45,211 nucleotides of DNA from Raineyella sp964402325 (GCA_964402325.1 CAYOBI010000012.1:1-45211); one strand, 5' to 3'; shown: positions 9,680 through 17,921, counted from the first letter of the stretch. The notes: a model not told the origin generated them from the letters alone. Numbers and translations are program-made.

Positions 9680-9703
9680 ACATGTGAGCAACTGTTCACA
9701 TGT
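9680..9703. promoter_or_regulatory. Operator palindrome for an ArsR/SmtB-type metal sensor
   Basis: The arms are ACATGTGAGCA (9680-9690) and TGTTCACATGT (9693-9703), separated by AC. Ten of eleven positions pair. The 11-2-11 geometry with TGA(A/G)CA-N2-TGTTCA at its centre is the pattern I know for SmtB/ArsR-family operators. It overlaps the presumed -35 of the transporter operon, whose last gene (12356-12673) encodes an ArsR-type protein. I infer autoregulated, metal-relieved repression. Confidence 0.75.
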
Positions 9704-9724
9704 CGAGTGGTGCCGGGATAGTGT
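9695..9724 (+). promoter_or_regulatory. Promoter of the cbiMQO-arsR operon, apparently leaderless
   Basis: The -35 TTCACA (9695-9700) and -10 TAGTGT (9719-9724) are separated by 18 bases. The -10 ends six bases before the cbiM ATG, so transcription would begin at about the A of the start codon. There is no Shine-Dalgarno sequence ahead of that ATG, consistent with a leaderless mRNA. Confidence 0.6.
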
Positions 9725-9730
9725 CGCGCC

Positions 9731-10780
9731 ATGCACGTGCCCGACGGCTTCCTCGACGTCCCGACCTCCGTGGCCTGCGGCGCCGCCGCCGCGCTCGCCC
9801 TCGGCCTTGCAGCGCGCCGGTCGCGGCGCGAACTCGGTGAGGCGGGGGCGGTCCGCGCCGGACTGACCGCCTGCTTCATCTTCGCCGCCCAGATGGTCAA
9901 CTTCCCCGTCGGCGCCGGCACCTCCGGGCACCTGCTCGGCGGAGGCCTGGCCGTCGCCCTGGTCGGGCCGTGGACCGCGGTGCTGGTGATGTCCTGCGTC
10001 CTGGTGGTGCAGGCCCTCGTCTTCGCCGACGGCGGGGTCACCGCGCTCGGGACCAACATCGTGCTGATGGGCATCGTCGGCGTCGGCGTGGCCGCCCTGG
10101 TCTCCCGCGGCGTGGTCGCCCTGCTCGGCCGTCGCCCCCGAGGGGTCGTCACCGCGAGCGCGGTCGGAGCGTTCGTGTCGGTCCCCGCCGCCGCGGCCGC
10201 GTTCTGCCTGCTCTACGCGATCGGCGGGGCGGTGCCCATCCCGCTCGGCGCCCTCACCCTTGCGATGGTCGGCACCCACCTGCTGATCGGCGTCGGGGAG
10301 GCCCTGATCACTGCCGCCGTGGTCGGCGCCGTGCTGGCCGTACGCCCCGACCTGGTCCGGCTCGCCGGCCGGGGCGCCGCGTCGGTGGGCGCCGAGACGC
10401 TGCCGGACGGCACCGTGGTGTTGCGCCCCCCCGCCGGGGGTTCCGAGTCCGGGGCCGCAGGGCCGGGGCGCCGGGCCGTCGTCGTCGCCCTGGCCGTGGC
10501 GATCGCGGTGGCCGCCGGTCTCAGCCTGGTGGCCTCGACCAGCCCCGACGGCCTCGAACACGTCGCCGCCGCCCTCGGCTTCGCCCGCTCCGCCGGGGGG
10601 ACGGTGCCGGTCTCGCCGCTGGCCGACTACGGCGTCGGCGGGCTCGGCGTCCTCGGCCGGTCGCTGGCCGGTCTGGCGGGGGTGGCCCTGACCCTCGGGC
10701 TCGGCCTGCTGGTCGTCCGTGTGGTCCGTCCCCGGCGCCGCGCCGACGACGGGCCACTGCCCACGGAGGGCCGGCGGTGA
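9731..10780 (+). CDS. cbiM: Cobalt/nickel ECF transporter, fused substrate-binding CbiM and CbiN
   Basis: This is the membrane S component that captures Co2+ or Ni2+ for an energy-coupling-factor importer. The protein begins MHVPDGFLD, where Met1-His2 form the N-terminal metal site in this family, so the start is fixed at this ATG. About seven hydrophobic helices follow. After a linker near residues 225-245 comes a CbiN/NikN-like module of two helices with the PDGLE signature at residues 272-276, so M and N are fused in one 349-residue chain. Cobalt and nickel cannot be told apart from sequence alone. No cobalamin or urease genes are present in the window. The stop overlaps the cbiQ GTG (GTGA). 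Confidence 0.92.
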   Translation: MHVPDGFLDVPTSVACGAAAALALGLAARRSRRELGEAGAVRAGLTACFIFAAQMVNFPVGAGTSGHLLGGGLAVALVGPWTAVLVMSCVLVVQALVFADGGVTALGTNIVLMGIVGVGVAALVSRGVVALLGRRPRGVVTASAVGAFVSVPAAAAAFCLLYAIGGAVPIPLGALTLAMVGTHLLIGVGEALITAAVVGAVLAVRPDLVRLAGRGAASVGAETLPDGTVVLRPPAGGSESGAAGPGRRAVVVALAVAIAVAAGLSLVASTSPDGLEHVAAALGFARSAGGTVPVSPLADYGVGGLGVLGRSLAGLAGVALTLGLGLLVVRVVRPRRRADDGPLPTEGRR

Positions 10781-11595
10781 CCGGGGTGGACGTCCGGGTG
10801 CCGGCGTCGGCGCCCGTCCTGCTGCCGACCGGCGCCGGGCCCGTCGTACGTCCCTGGGAGCGCCCGAGCCCGGTCCGCGGACTGCCGCCGGAGACCAAAC
10901 TGGTCGGGCTGGTGGCGTTCGCCCTGGTCGTGGTGGCGGTCCCCGCCGGAGCGTGGCCGGTGCTGCCCCTCGCCGCAGCCGGTCTGCTGGTGGTCGCCCG
11001 CCTGGCCCGGGTGCCGGCCGGCTGGGCACTGCGCCGCAGTGGGGTCGAGGTGCCGTTCCTGGTCTTCGCGGTGCTGATGCCGTTCGTCGCGACCGGACCG
11101 CGGCTGGCGGTGGGCCCGCTCGTTGTCTCGGAGGCCGGACTGGTCGGCGGGGGCCTGGTGATCGCCCGGGCGACGCTGGGACTCGGCGCCGCGCTGGTGC
11201 TCGCCGCCTCCACTCCGCCGCACGAGATCATCGAGGCGCTCGGTCGGCTGCGGTTGCCGCGGGCGCTGGTCGACGTGCTGACCCACATGATCCGCTTCCT
11301 GGACATCGTCGCCGACGACCTGCGCCGCCAGGGCATCGCCCAGTCCGCCCGCGGTGACCACCGGCGCCGGTCGGTCCGCCTGGCAGCCACCGCCGCCTCG
11401 GCCGGCCACCTGTTCGTCCGCTGCTACGAGCGGGGCGAACGTCTCCAGCTCGCCATGCTGTCGCGGGCCCACTCCGGTGCACTGCCGCCCAGCCGCCGGC
11501 CCGGCGCCACGCCGGGGGAATGGGCCCGGGCCCTCGGCCTGCCCGCCCTGGTCCTCGCCGCCCTGCTGGTCGCCCGCGGGACCGGGCTGCGATGA
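10777..11595 (+). CDS. cbiQ: ECF transporter transmembrane coupling protein CbiQ
   Basis: This is the T component that couples ATPase movement to the CbiM channel in the cytoplasmic membrane. I use GTG 10777, which overlaps the cbiM stop, giving 272 residues. Features are a hydrophobic helix bundle, the STPPHEIIEALGRLRLP segment, and the coupling helix ending QSARGDHRRRS, which holds one canonical Ala-Arg-Gly motif. The second coupling motif usually reads A-R-G but here is SRAHSG, a mild divergence. It lies between cbiM and cbiO with start/stop overlaps on both sides. Confidence 0.92.
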   Translation: MTGVDVRVPASAPVLLPTGAGPVVRPWERPSPVRGLPPETKLVGLVAFALVVVAVPAGAWPVLPLAAAGLLVVARLARVPAGWALRRSGVEVPFLVFAVLMPFVATGPRLAVGPLVVSEAGLVGGGLVIARATLGLGAALVLAASTPPHEIIEALGRLRLPRALVDVLTHMIRFLDIVADDLRRQGIAQSARGDHRRRSVRLAATAASAGHLFVRCYERGERLQLAMLSRAHSGALPPSRRPGATPGEWARALGLPALVLAALLVARGTGLR

Positions 11596-12359
11596 CCGAC
11601 CTGGCACCACCTGCGCTGGCCGTGGAGCGGCTCGCCTTCGCCTACCCCGACGGCCGCCAGGTCCTCTTCGGCGTCGATCTCACCATCGCCGCGGGGGAGC
11701 GGGTCGCCCTGGTCGGGCCCAACGGGGCCGGCAAGACCACCCTGCTGCTGCACCTCAACGGCACCCTCGGCGCCGCCACCGGCGGCACCGGGGTCGGCGC
11801 CGTACGGGTCGCCGGTGTGCCGGTCGGGCCCGCCACCCTGGCCGAGGTCCGGCGCCGGGTCGGGATCGTCTTCCAGGACCCCGACGACCAACTGTTCCTG
11901 CCGACCGTCGGCCGCGACGTCGCCTTCGGGCCGGCCAATCTCGGCTGGTCGGACGAGGAGGTCGACCGGCGGGTGTCCGCAGCCCTGGAGCGGGTCGGGA
12001 TGGCCGGCTTCCGGGACCGTACGCCGCACCACCTCTCGTTCGGCCAGAAACGCCGCGTGGCGCTCGCCGGCGTGCTGGCGATGGATCCCGACATCCTGGT
12101 CCTCGACGAGCCCTCCTCGAACCTCGACCCGGCCGCGCGCCGCGAGCTCGCCGAGATCCTCGACTCCCTCGACGTGACCGTCCTGATGGTGACCCACGAC
12201 CTGCCGTACGCCGCCCAGCTCTGCACCCGGTGCGCCGTCCTGGACGGTGGCCGGATCGTCGCCGACGGGCCGATCCTGGACGTGCTGTCGGATCCGGGGC
12301 TGCTCGCCGAGCATCGCCTCGAGCTGCCCTACGGCTTCTCGCCGGAGCGACCGCGATGA
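11592..12359 (+). CDS. cbiO: ECF transporter ATP-binding protein CbiO
   Basis: This cytoplasmic ATPase powers the Co/Ni importer. The 255-residue protein has a complete ABC core: Walker A GPNGAGKTT at 42-50, Q-loop in FQDPDDQ near 95, signature LSFGQKR at 148-154, Walker B ILVLDEPSS from 168, and the switch His near 202. FGQ replaces the common SGGQ, as in many CbiO and EcfA proteins. The ATG at 11592 overlaps the cbiQ stop, and the stop overlaps the next ATG. Only one ATPase is present, so it probably works as a homodimer. Confidence 0.95.
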   Translation: MTDLAPPALAVERLAFAYPDGRQVLFGVDLTIAAGERVALVGPNGAGKTTLLLHLNGTLGAATGGTGVGAVRVAGVPVGPATLAEVRRRVGIVFQDPDDQLFLPTVGRDVAFGPANLGWSDEEVDRRVSAALERVGMAGFRDRTPHHLSFGQKRRVALAGVLAMDPDILVLDEPSSNLDPAARRELAEILDSLDVTVLMVTHDLPYAAQLCTRCAVLDGGRIVADGPILDVLSDPGLLAEHRLELPYGFSPERPR

Positions 12360-12673
12360 GCCGCCCGGCCGACGGGCCGCTGGCGATCGCGGCGGACGAC
12401 ATCGCCGACTGGGCCGCGCGGTTCGACCTGCTCGGCGACCCGACCCGGCTGCGGCTGCTCGCGTACATGCACCTGCACCCCGGCTGCACGGTCGGCGAAC
12501 TCGCCGACGCCGCGGGCACCACGCCCACCACCACCTCTCAGGCACTCCGGGTGCTGCGCCGGCAGGGCTGGGTCGGCGCCGAGCGGGACGGCCGGACGAT
12601 GCGCTACACGCTGCTCGACGACATGGCGCACCGCGTGCTGCACCTGATGGGACACCGCCACACCGTCGCCTGA
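12356..12673 (+). CDS. ArsR/SmtB-family winged-helix metal sensor
   Basis: This 105-residue regulator has the ArsR fold: LLGDPTRLRLLAYM near residue 25, the recognition-helix region TVGELADAAGTTPTTTSQALRVLRRQGWV (45-73), and a wing with DGRTMRYTLLDD. The C-terminal helix is His-rich (H92, H96, H100, H102, with D88). This recalls the helix-5 metal sites of NmtR and CzrA, but the first His of their D-x-H pattern is replaced by Met90. Cys44 is a further possible ligand. It is cotranscribed with and overlaps cbiO, and the palindrome at 9680-9703 is its likely operator. I infer that it senses the imported metal and represses the operon. Confidence 0.85.
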   Translation: MSRPADGPLAIAADDIADWAARFDLLGDPTRLRLLAYMHLHPGCTVGELADAAGTTPTTTSQALRVLRRQGWVGAERDGRTMRYTLLDDMAHRVLHLMGHRHTVA

Positions 12674-12707
12674 GCGAGGAGCGGGCTGCGGAACCGGCTC
12701 GTCCGGA

Positions 12708-14057
12708 TCACTGCCGGAGCCGGACGGTGCCGCGGTTGGTCACCACGAAGCGTTGGCCGCGGGGTGTCTGCCAGTGCCATTCGCCGGGCCGCGGCTGGGT
12801 GAGGACGTAGCCGCCGTGGGTGCGGGCCCGGTGGGCGGTGCGGCCGAGCGGGCCAAGGTTGGGCACCTTCGTCTCACCACCGCGGTCCCACGGGACGGTG
12901 TGGTCCAGATCCGCTCTCCGGGCCGCCACCGTGCCGTACGGCACCACCTCCACCGGCTGGGCCAGGACGAGCTGCTCGCGCATCCGGTCGGGGATCTCGT
13001 ACGCGTCGACCGGGACGGAGTCGCCCTGGTCGATCACTCGGGTGAGCCGGACCCGGCAGCGGGTGAGCAGGTCACCGAGGGCGGTGCGGCCGAGGGGGCC
13101 GTGCCCCTCGACCCGGGCGATGTCCCCGTCGGCGGTCGCGTGGACGTAGAGGTGGACGACGGGGGTCCGGTCGGGCGCTCCACCACGGGCCAGCAGGCCG
13201 AGCGCGCGGGCGCGGCGGGTATCGAGGTCGTCGTCGTCCCCCGCCTCGGCCAGCTCGGCCGCCATCCGGGACAGGGTCAGGTCGAGCTGGGCCGCGTCGG
13301 TGGTGTCCAGGATGCCGAAGACCCCCGCGGTGGTGGCCGAACCGGGGCGGGAGAACACGTCGAGGCGGCAGCGGCGCCGGGCGGCCTCCTCCCGGTCGGC
13401 CGTCTCGGGGTCGGCGGCGGCGATCTCGCCCTCGAGCAGGCGCTGGGCCCGCGCCCAGGACAGCCGGGGCAGCACGTTCCCGGTCCGGTCGTCGACCCAC
13501 AGCGCGATCGTGCCGCGCAGGTGGTGGCAACGACGGGCGACGAGCTGACAGCGCCAGACGGGGATGGTGCCGTGGATCATCTGGTTCCACAGCCGCGGGT
13601 GGCGCCACTTCAGGTCGAGCGCATCGCTGATCAGCAGCCGGGCGCGGTCGGGGGCCAGGCTGAGCGCACCACCCACCTCGAGGTGCAGGAACTCGGGAAC
13701 GGCGGGCGTCCCGTCCCCGCCGAGCACCACCCGCCCCTCCCGCTCGACCGGGGGTGCGGCCTCCACCAGGTCGGCGACCAGGGCCAGCTTGCGGATCTCG
13801 GCGAACCGGCTGAGGGCCTCGATCTCGGCGAGCTGGGCGACGTGCTCGGCCGGGTCCTCGGGCAGGCCATAGCCGGCGGTGACGGCGAGCGGGTCGTCCG
13901 CCCGGCCGTCGGGGCCGTCGAGGGTGACCATCAGGCCGTCGCGGAGCAGCTCGGCGCCGTCCGCGACGGGCCGCATGGTGGGTGGGGAGATGGTCGGGGC
14001 GGCCAGCTCGGACCAGTCCGGCAGGCCTGGAAGCGTCGGCGAGATCGGGTCGTCCAT
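12708..14057 (-). CDS. DUF222 / HNH endonuclease family protein
   Basis: A DUF222-type helical region occupies most of the protein. A C-terminal HNH nuclease segment follows: ADLDHTVPWDRGG, then PNLGPLGRTAHRARTHGGY. This family is present in many copies in actinobacterial genomes. The role is unproven, with links to mobile DNA and repeats often suggested. The Cys pair that usually precedes the DLDH motif is missing here (see findings). I choose ATG at 14057 (449 residues) because a TAGCGT -10 (14065-14070) lies seven bases upstream, suggesting a leaderless start. A TTG at 14087 would add ten residues. It converges on the transporter operon from the other side. Confidence 0.85.
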   Translation of the reverse strand: MDDPISPTLPGLPDWSELAAPTISPPTMRPVADGAELLRDGLMVTLDGPDGRADDPLAVTAGYGLPEDPAEHVAQLAEIEALSRFAEIRKLALVADLVEAAPPVEREGRVVLGGDGTPAVPEFLHLEVGGALSLAPDRARLLISDALDLKWRHPRLWNQMIHGTIPVWRCQLVARRCHHLRGTIALWVDDRTGNVLPRLSWARAQRLLEGEIAAADPETADREEAARRRCRLDVFSRPGSATTAGVFGILDTTDAAQLDLTLSRMAAELAEAGDDDDLDTRRARALGLLARGGAPDRTPVVHLYVHATADGDIARVEGHGPLGRTALGDLLTRCRVRLTRVIDQGDSVPVDAYEIPDRMREQLVLAQPVEVVPYGTVAARRADLDHTVPWDRGGETKVPNLGPLGRTAHRARTHGGYVLTQPRPGEWHWQTPRGQRFVVTNRGTVRLRQ

Positions 14058-14136
14058 GTGCCCAACGCTACGGGAGGGGTCTGACAATTCGTCCGGACGT
14101 ACGAATGTCGGGGCCCTTCCCCGATCGCGGTCCCCC

Positions 14137-14172
14137 CGGGCGGGCCTGCGGCAGGGCCGAGGCCCCCGCCCG
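14137..14172 (-). terminator. Probable terminator after the rarD-M13 operon
   Basis: CGGGCGGG (14137-14144) pairs perfectly with CCCGCCCG (14165-14172), and most of the interior also pairs (GGCCTGC with GCAGGGCC, imperfectly). It lies 12 bases past the M13 peptidase stop in its direction of transcription. There is no U tract, as is common in GC-rich actinobacteria. Confidence 0.5.
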
Positions 14173-14183
14173 CGGGACAGCTC

Positions 14184-16190
14184 TCACCAGATCCGGACGC
14201 GCTCCTCGGGCGCCAGCCACATCGCGTCGCCGGGCTGCGTGGCGTAGGTGGCGTGGAAGGCGTCGACGTTCTTCAGCGTCTGGTTGCAGCGGAACTCCGA
14301 GGGCGAGTGCGGGTCGGTCGCCAGCCGCTGCCGGACCGTCTCGGGGCGGGTCTTCTGCTGCCAGATCCGGGCGAAGTTCATGAAGAACCGCTCCGCCCCG
14401 CCGAGCCCCTCGATCGGCTCCGGCTCGACCACCTCACCGGACTCCGGGTCGGTGAGCGCGATCCGCCAGGCGCGGTGGGCGATCGACACGCCGCCGAGGT
14501 CGCCGATGTTCTCCCCGATGGTCAGCGCCCCGTTGACGGTCAGCCCGTCGGCGCCCTCGGGGGAGAGCACGTCGTACTGGGCGATCAGCGCCGCGGTCCG
14601 GGCCTTGAAAGCCTCCCGGTCCCCGTCGGTCCACCAGTCGCGCAGCCGGCCGTCGCCGTCGCAGGTGGAGCCCTGGTCGTCGAAGCCGTGCCCGATCTCG
14701 TGGCCGATCACCGCGCCGATGCCGCCGTAGTTGACCGCGTCGTCCGCCTCCGGGTGGAAGAACGGCGGCTGCAGGATCGCAGCGGGGAAGACGATCTCGT
14801 TGCGCAGCGGGTGGTAGTACGCGTTCACCGTCTGCGGGGTCATGAACCACTCCTCGGGGTCGATCGGCCCGCCGAGCTTGTCCAGCTCCCGGTTCGTCTC
14901 GAACTCCGCGGTGCGACGTACGTTCCCCAGCAGGTCGTCCGGGCTGATCTCCAGCCGGGTGTAGTCGATCCACCGGCCCGGGTAGCCGATCTTCGGGGTG
15001 AACTTCGCCAGCTTCGCCAGTGCCTCCGCCCGCGTGGCGTCGGTCATCCAGTCCAGCGCGCTGATCGAGTCCCGGTAGGCCTCCAGCAGGTTCGCGACGA
15101 GCTCGTCACAGCGTTCCTTCGCGGCCGGCGGGAAGTACCGGTCGACGTACAGTCGCCCGACCGCCTCGCCGACGCACCCCTCGACCAGCGCCACGCCGCG
15201 CTTCCACCGCGGCTTGATCGTCGGTGTGCCGGACAGCCTGGTGCCGTAGAAGGCGAAGTTCTCGGCGGTGAACGCCTCCGGAAGGTACGCGGCGGTGCCG
15301 ACCAGCAGGCGCCAGCGGGCCCACGAGCGCCACTGCGGCAGCCGGTCCTCGACGAGCAGCGGCGCCACGTCGTCGAGGAACGACGGCTGGGACTCGATCA
15401 CCCCGGTGACCTGCTCCCCGTCCACGCCCAGCGCGTCGAACCAGCGGCGCAGGTCGACGGCCGGGTTGAGCGCGCAGACCCGTTCGGTCAGCGTGGCGAT
15501 CCCGATCGGGTTGTACGAGGCGACCATGTCGCGGCGGCGCACCTTGTCCCAGTGGCACGCGGCGATCGCGGTCTCCAGCGCCATCACCGACTCGGCCTGG
15601 GCCCGCGGATCGGCGAGCCCCGCCAGCCCGAACATCCGCGCCACGTGGTCGACGTAGGCGGTACGGATCTCGGCGTACTGGTCCAGCCGGTAGTACTCCT
15701 CGTCCGGCAGCCCCAGCCCGCCCTGGCCGATGAACAGGGCGTACGCCTCGGGGTTGCCCGGGTCGGCGTCCACCCCGCCGTACACCAGGGTGCCCAACCC
15801 GCGGCGGGCGTTGCTGCCGAGCAGGGTGACCAGGGCCGGTACGTCGGCGAGCGCGTCGATCGCGGCCAGGTCGTCCTGCAGTGGGTCGGTGCCCAGCGCG
15901 TCGATCCTCGCGGTGTCCATGAAACTCGCGTACAGCCCGGCGATCCGGTCGGCATCGGTCTGCGGACCCTCGTGCGGTTCCGGCGTGCCCAGCCCGGTGA
16001 CGATGTCGCGGACCGCCTCCTCGGAGCGGTCGCGCAGGTCACTGAACGCGCCGGTGAGGGGCTTGTCGTCGGGGATCACCGCCCGGGCGAGCCAGGCGCC
16101 GTTGACGTGCCGGTAGAAGTCGGTGCGGGCGGGGACCGCCTCGTCCACCGCGGTGAGGTCCAGGACGACGGGGCTCTCCTCAACAGTCAT
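14184..16190 (-). CDS. M13 (neprilysin-like) zinc endopeptidase
   Basis: This 668-residue metallopeptidase has the full M13 active site: HEIGH at 497-501 (zinc His497 and His501, catalytic Glu498), GENIGDLGG with the third zinc ligand Glu560, and the substrate-binding NAYYHP segment near 455. The chain ends VRIW, the usual M13 C-terminal Trp. The N-terminal M13 domain begins at DFYRHVNGAWL. There is no signal peptide or membrane segment, so it is probably cytoplasmic, like bacterial PepO enzymes. The ATG at 16190 overlaps the rarD stop (ATGA), so the two are translationally coupled. The substrate is unknown. Confidence 0.93.
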   Translation of the reverse strand: MTVEESPVVLDLTAVDEAVPARTDFYRHVNGAWLARAVIPDDKPLTGAFSDLRDRSEEAVRDIVTGLGTPEPHEGPQTDADRIAGLYASFMDTARIDALGTDPLQDDLAAIDALADVPALVTLLGSNARRGLGTLVYGGVDADPGNPEAYALFIGQGGLGLPDEEYYRLDQYAEIRTAYVDHVARMFGLAGLADPRAQAESVMALETAIAACHWDKVRRRDMVASYNPIGIATLTERVCALNPAVDLRRWFDALGVDGEQVTGVIESQPSFLDDVAPLLVEDRLPQWRSWARWRLLVGTAAYLPEAFTAENFAFYGTRLSGTPTIKPRWKRGVALVEGCVGEAVGRLYVDRYFPPAAKERCDELVANLLEAYRDSISALDWMTDATRAEALAKLAKFTPKIGYPGRWIDYTRLEISPDDLLGNVRRTAEFETNRELDKLGGPIDPEEWFMTPQTVNAYYHPLRNEIVFPAAILQPPFFHPEADDAVNYGGIGAVIGHEIGHGFDDQGSTCDGDGRLRDWWTDGDREAFKARTAALIAQYDVLSPEGADGLTVNGALTIGENIGDLGGVSIAHRAWRIALTDPESGEVVEPEPIEGLGGAERFFMNFARIWQQKTRPETVRQRLATDPHSPSEFRCNQTLKNVDAFHATYATQPGDAMWLAPEERVRIW

Positions 16191-17125
16191 GAGCCGATCG
16201 TAGTCGTGCCCCGACGCCCGGCCCGGTCGAGCCGGCGCCAGGCCACCAGCGCCTCGGTGCTGACGATGACGACCGACACCCAGACCAGCAGGAAGCCGGC
16301 CCAGCGTCCCGGCGACATCACCTCGCCGCGGACCAGCCAGCCGATCAGGAACTGCAGCGTCGGCGCCAGGTACTGCAGCAGCCCGAGCGCGGTCAGCGGC
16401 AGCCGCTGGGCGGCGTCGGCGAAGAACAGCAGCGGCACCAGGGTGACCAGGCCGCCGGTGACCAGCAGCCCGGTGTGCAACGGCCCGTACGCCGTGAAGG
16501 TGGAGTGTCCGGACACCTGCAGCCAGGCCAGGAAGGCGATCGCCACCACGCTGATCCCCAGGCCCTCGACGACCATCCCGGACAGCGCGTCGATCTTCAC
16601 GCCCTTCTTCATCAGGCCGTACAGCCCGAACGTCACCGACAGCACCAGCGCCGCCCACGGCAGGCCGCCGACCTCGACGGTGAGCACCACCACCGCGACG
16701 ACGGCCAGCCCGACGGCCAGCCACTGCAGGCGGGACAGCCGCTCGTGCAGGAAGACCACGCCGAGCAGGATCGACAGGATCGGGTTGATGTAGTAGCCCA
16801 GTGCCGCGTCGAGGACGTGACCGTTGTTGACCGCCCAGATGTAGGTGCCCCAGTTGACGCTGACCAGCGCGCCGGCGCCGAGCAGGGTCAGCCAGGCGCG
16901 GCGGCCGTCGAGTCCCTTCCAGAACTTCCGCCGCAGTAGCAGGCAGCCGAGCAGCCCGAAGACCAGCGACCAGACGATCCGCTGGGCGAGGATCTCCACC
17001 GCGCCCGCCCGGGCCAGCAGGGGCCAGTAGAGCGGGAAGAAGCCCCACAGCAGGTAGGCCCCCAGCCCGCCGAGCAGTCCGCGCTTCACACCCGGGCGGA
17101 CGGAGGCGACGGTGGGCTCGGGCAT
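16187..17125 (-). CDS. rarD: RarD-type EamA/DMT family transporter
   Basis: This inner-membrane permease of the drug/metabolite transporter superfamily has about ten hydrophobic helices in 312 residues. Signatures are GAYLLWGFFPLYWPLL near the N terminus and VNWGTYIWAVNNGHVLDAALGYYINPI, typical of RarD. I choose ATG 17125 because a GAGGAG Shine-Dalgarno sequence (17133-17138) lies seven bases upstream; an ATG at 17146 is also in frame. The substrate of RarD proteins is not established. It is the first gene of a two-gene unit with the M13 peptidase. Confidence 0.9.
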   Translation of the reverse strand: MPEPTVASVRPGVKRGLLGGLGAYLLWGFFPLYWPLLARAGAVEILAQRIVWSLVFGLLGCLLLRRKFWKGLDGRRAWLTLLGAGALVSVNWGTYIWAVNNGHVLDAALGYYINPILSILLGVVFLHERLSRLQWLAVGLAVVAVVVLTVEVGGLPWAALVLSVTFGLYGLMKKGVKIDALSGMVVEGLGISVVAIAFLAWLQVSGHSTFTAYGPLHTGLLVTGGLVTLVPLLFFADAAQRLPLTALGLLQYLAPTLQFLIGWLVRGEVMSPGRWAGFLLVWVSVVIVSTEALVAWRRLDRAGRRGTTTIGS

Positions 17126-17243
17126 GCTGGTTCTCCTCGCGGTCATGGACGTACGGGGGCGGCGTACGAGGGGGGCGGCGGTGCCCGGCGGTCCACCGCC
17201 CGGTGGTCAATGTATCAACGACCCCGATGGATAGGGTCGGGGC

Positions 17244-17921
17244 ATGCGTATCGCGGTCTACTGGGACATCGACGGAACCCTGCTGCTCTCACCGCCCGGC
17301 CGGGCCGACCTCTACCGGGTCACGATCGAGGCGCTCGGCGGCACCCCGGTGCAGCCGGCCGAGCCCCGCGACGGGCTGACCGACCGGCGGGTGGGGGAGA
17401 TGTACCTCGAGGCGGCCGGGATGCCGCTCGGCCTGATCGACGACTTCCTGGCCGAGCTGGACCGCCAGTCCACCGCCTACTACGTGCTGCACCCCCGTCG
17501 GCTGATGCCCGGCGCCGTCGAGGCGGTGGCCGAGGTGGCCGCCCGCGGCTGGCGCCAGGCGCTGATGAGCGGCAACACCCCGGCCCGGATGCGGACCAAG
17601 CTGTCCACCGCCGGTCTGGACCCGGACGCCTTCGACGCCGCCACCTCGGTGTCCGGCGGGTTCGTCAGCGACAGGCGCGAGCTCGGCCGCCGGGCCCGGG
17701 CGCTGTCCGGTGACGACCGGCTGGTCGTCGTCGGCGACACCCCGCACGACCTGCTCGCGGCCCGGGCGGCCGGGGCGCCGCTGATCGCGGTCACCGACCG
17801 CCCCGAGGTTCGCGCCGCCCTGAGGGGGGAGGCCCTCGCGGTGCTGCCGACCCTGGCCGACCCGGGTTTCCTGCGCGCCCTCGAACGGCTCGCGGGTCAG
17901 GCGATCACGCCGAACGTGTAG
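17244..17921 (+). CDS. HAD-superfamily hydrolase
   Basis: This is a probable phosphatase of 225 residues with the HAD motifs: WDIDGT (nucleophile D8, general acid D10), a Ser at S109 in ALMSGNT, and GDTPHD at 164-169 holding the Mg2+ acidic residues. A helical cap lies between motifs I and II, as in phosphoglycolate phosphatase-like members, but the substrate cannot be assigned. TAGGGT at 17232-17237 lies six bases before the ATG with no Shine-Dalgarno sequence, so the gene may be leaderless. Its last 25 bases overlap, tail to tail, the end of the deacetylase gene on the other strand. Confidence 0.88.
   Translation: MRIAVYWDIDGTLLLSPPGRADLYRVTIEALGGTPVQPAEPRDGLTDRRVGEMYLEAAGMPLGLIDDFLAELDRQSTAYYVLHPRRLMPGAVEAVAEVAARGWRQALMSGNTPARMRTKLSTAGLDPDAFDAATSVSGGFVSDRRELGRRARALSGDDRLVVVGDTPHDLLAARAAGAPLIAVTDRPEVRAALRGEALAVLPTLADPGFLRALERLAGQAITPNV

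Noticed and set aside
9684..9701. CRP-like site TGTGA...TCACA upstream of cbiM
   Set aside because: The half-sites are eight bases apart, not six, and they are part of a longer 11-2-11 palindrome that fits an ArsR operator better.
16191..17210. Longer M13 peptidase starting near 17210
   Set aside because: The upstream part of that frame is the shadow of rarD. M13 similarity begins right after ATG 16190, which overlaps the rarD stop.
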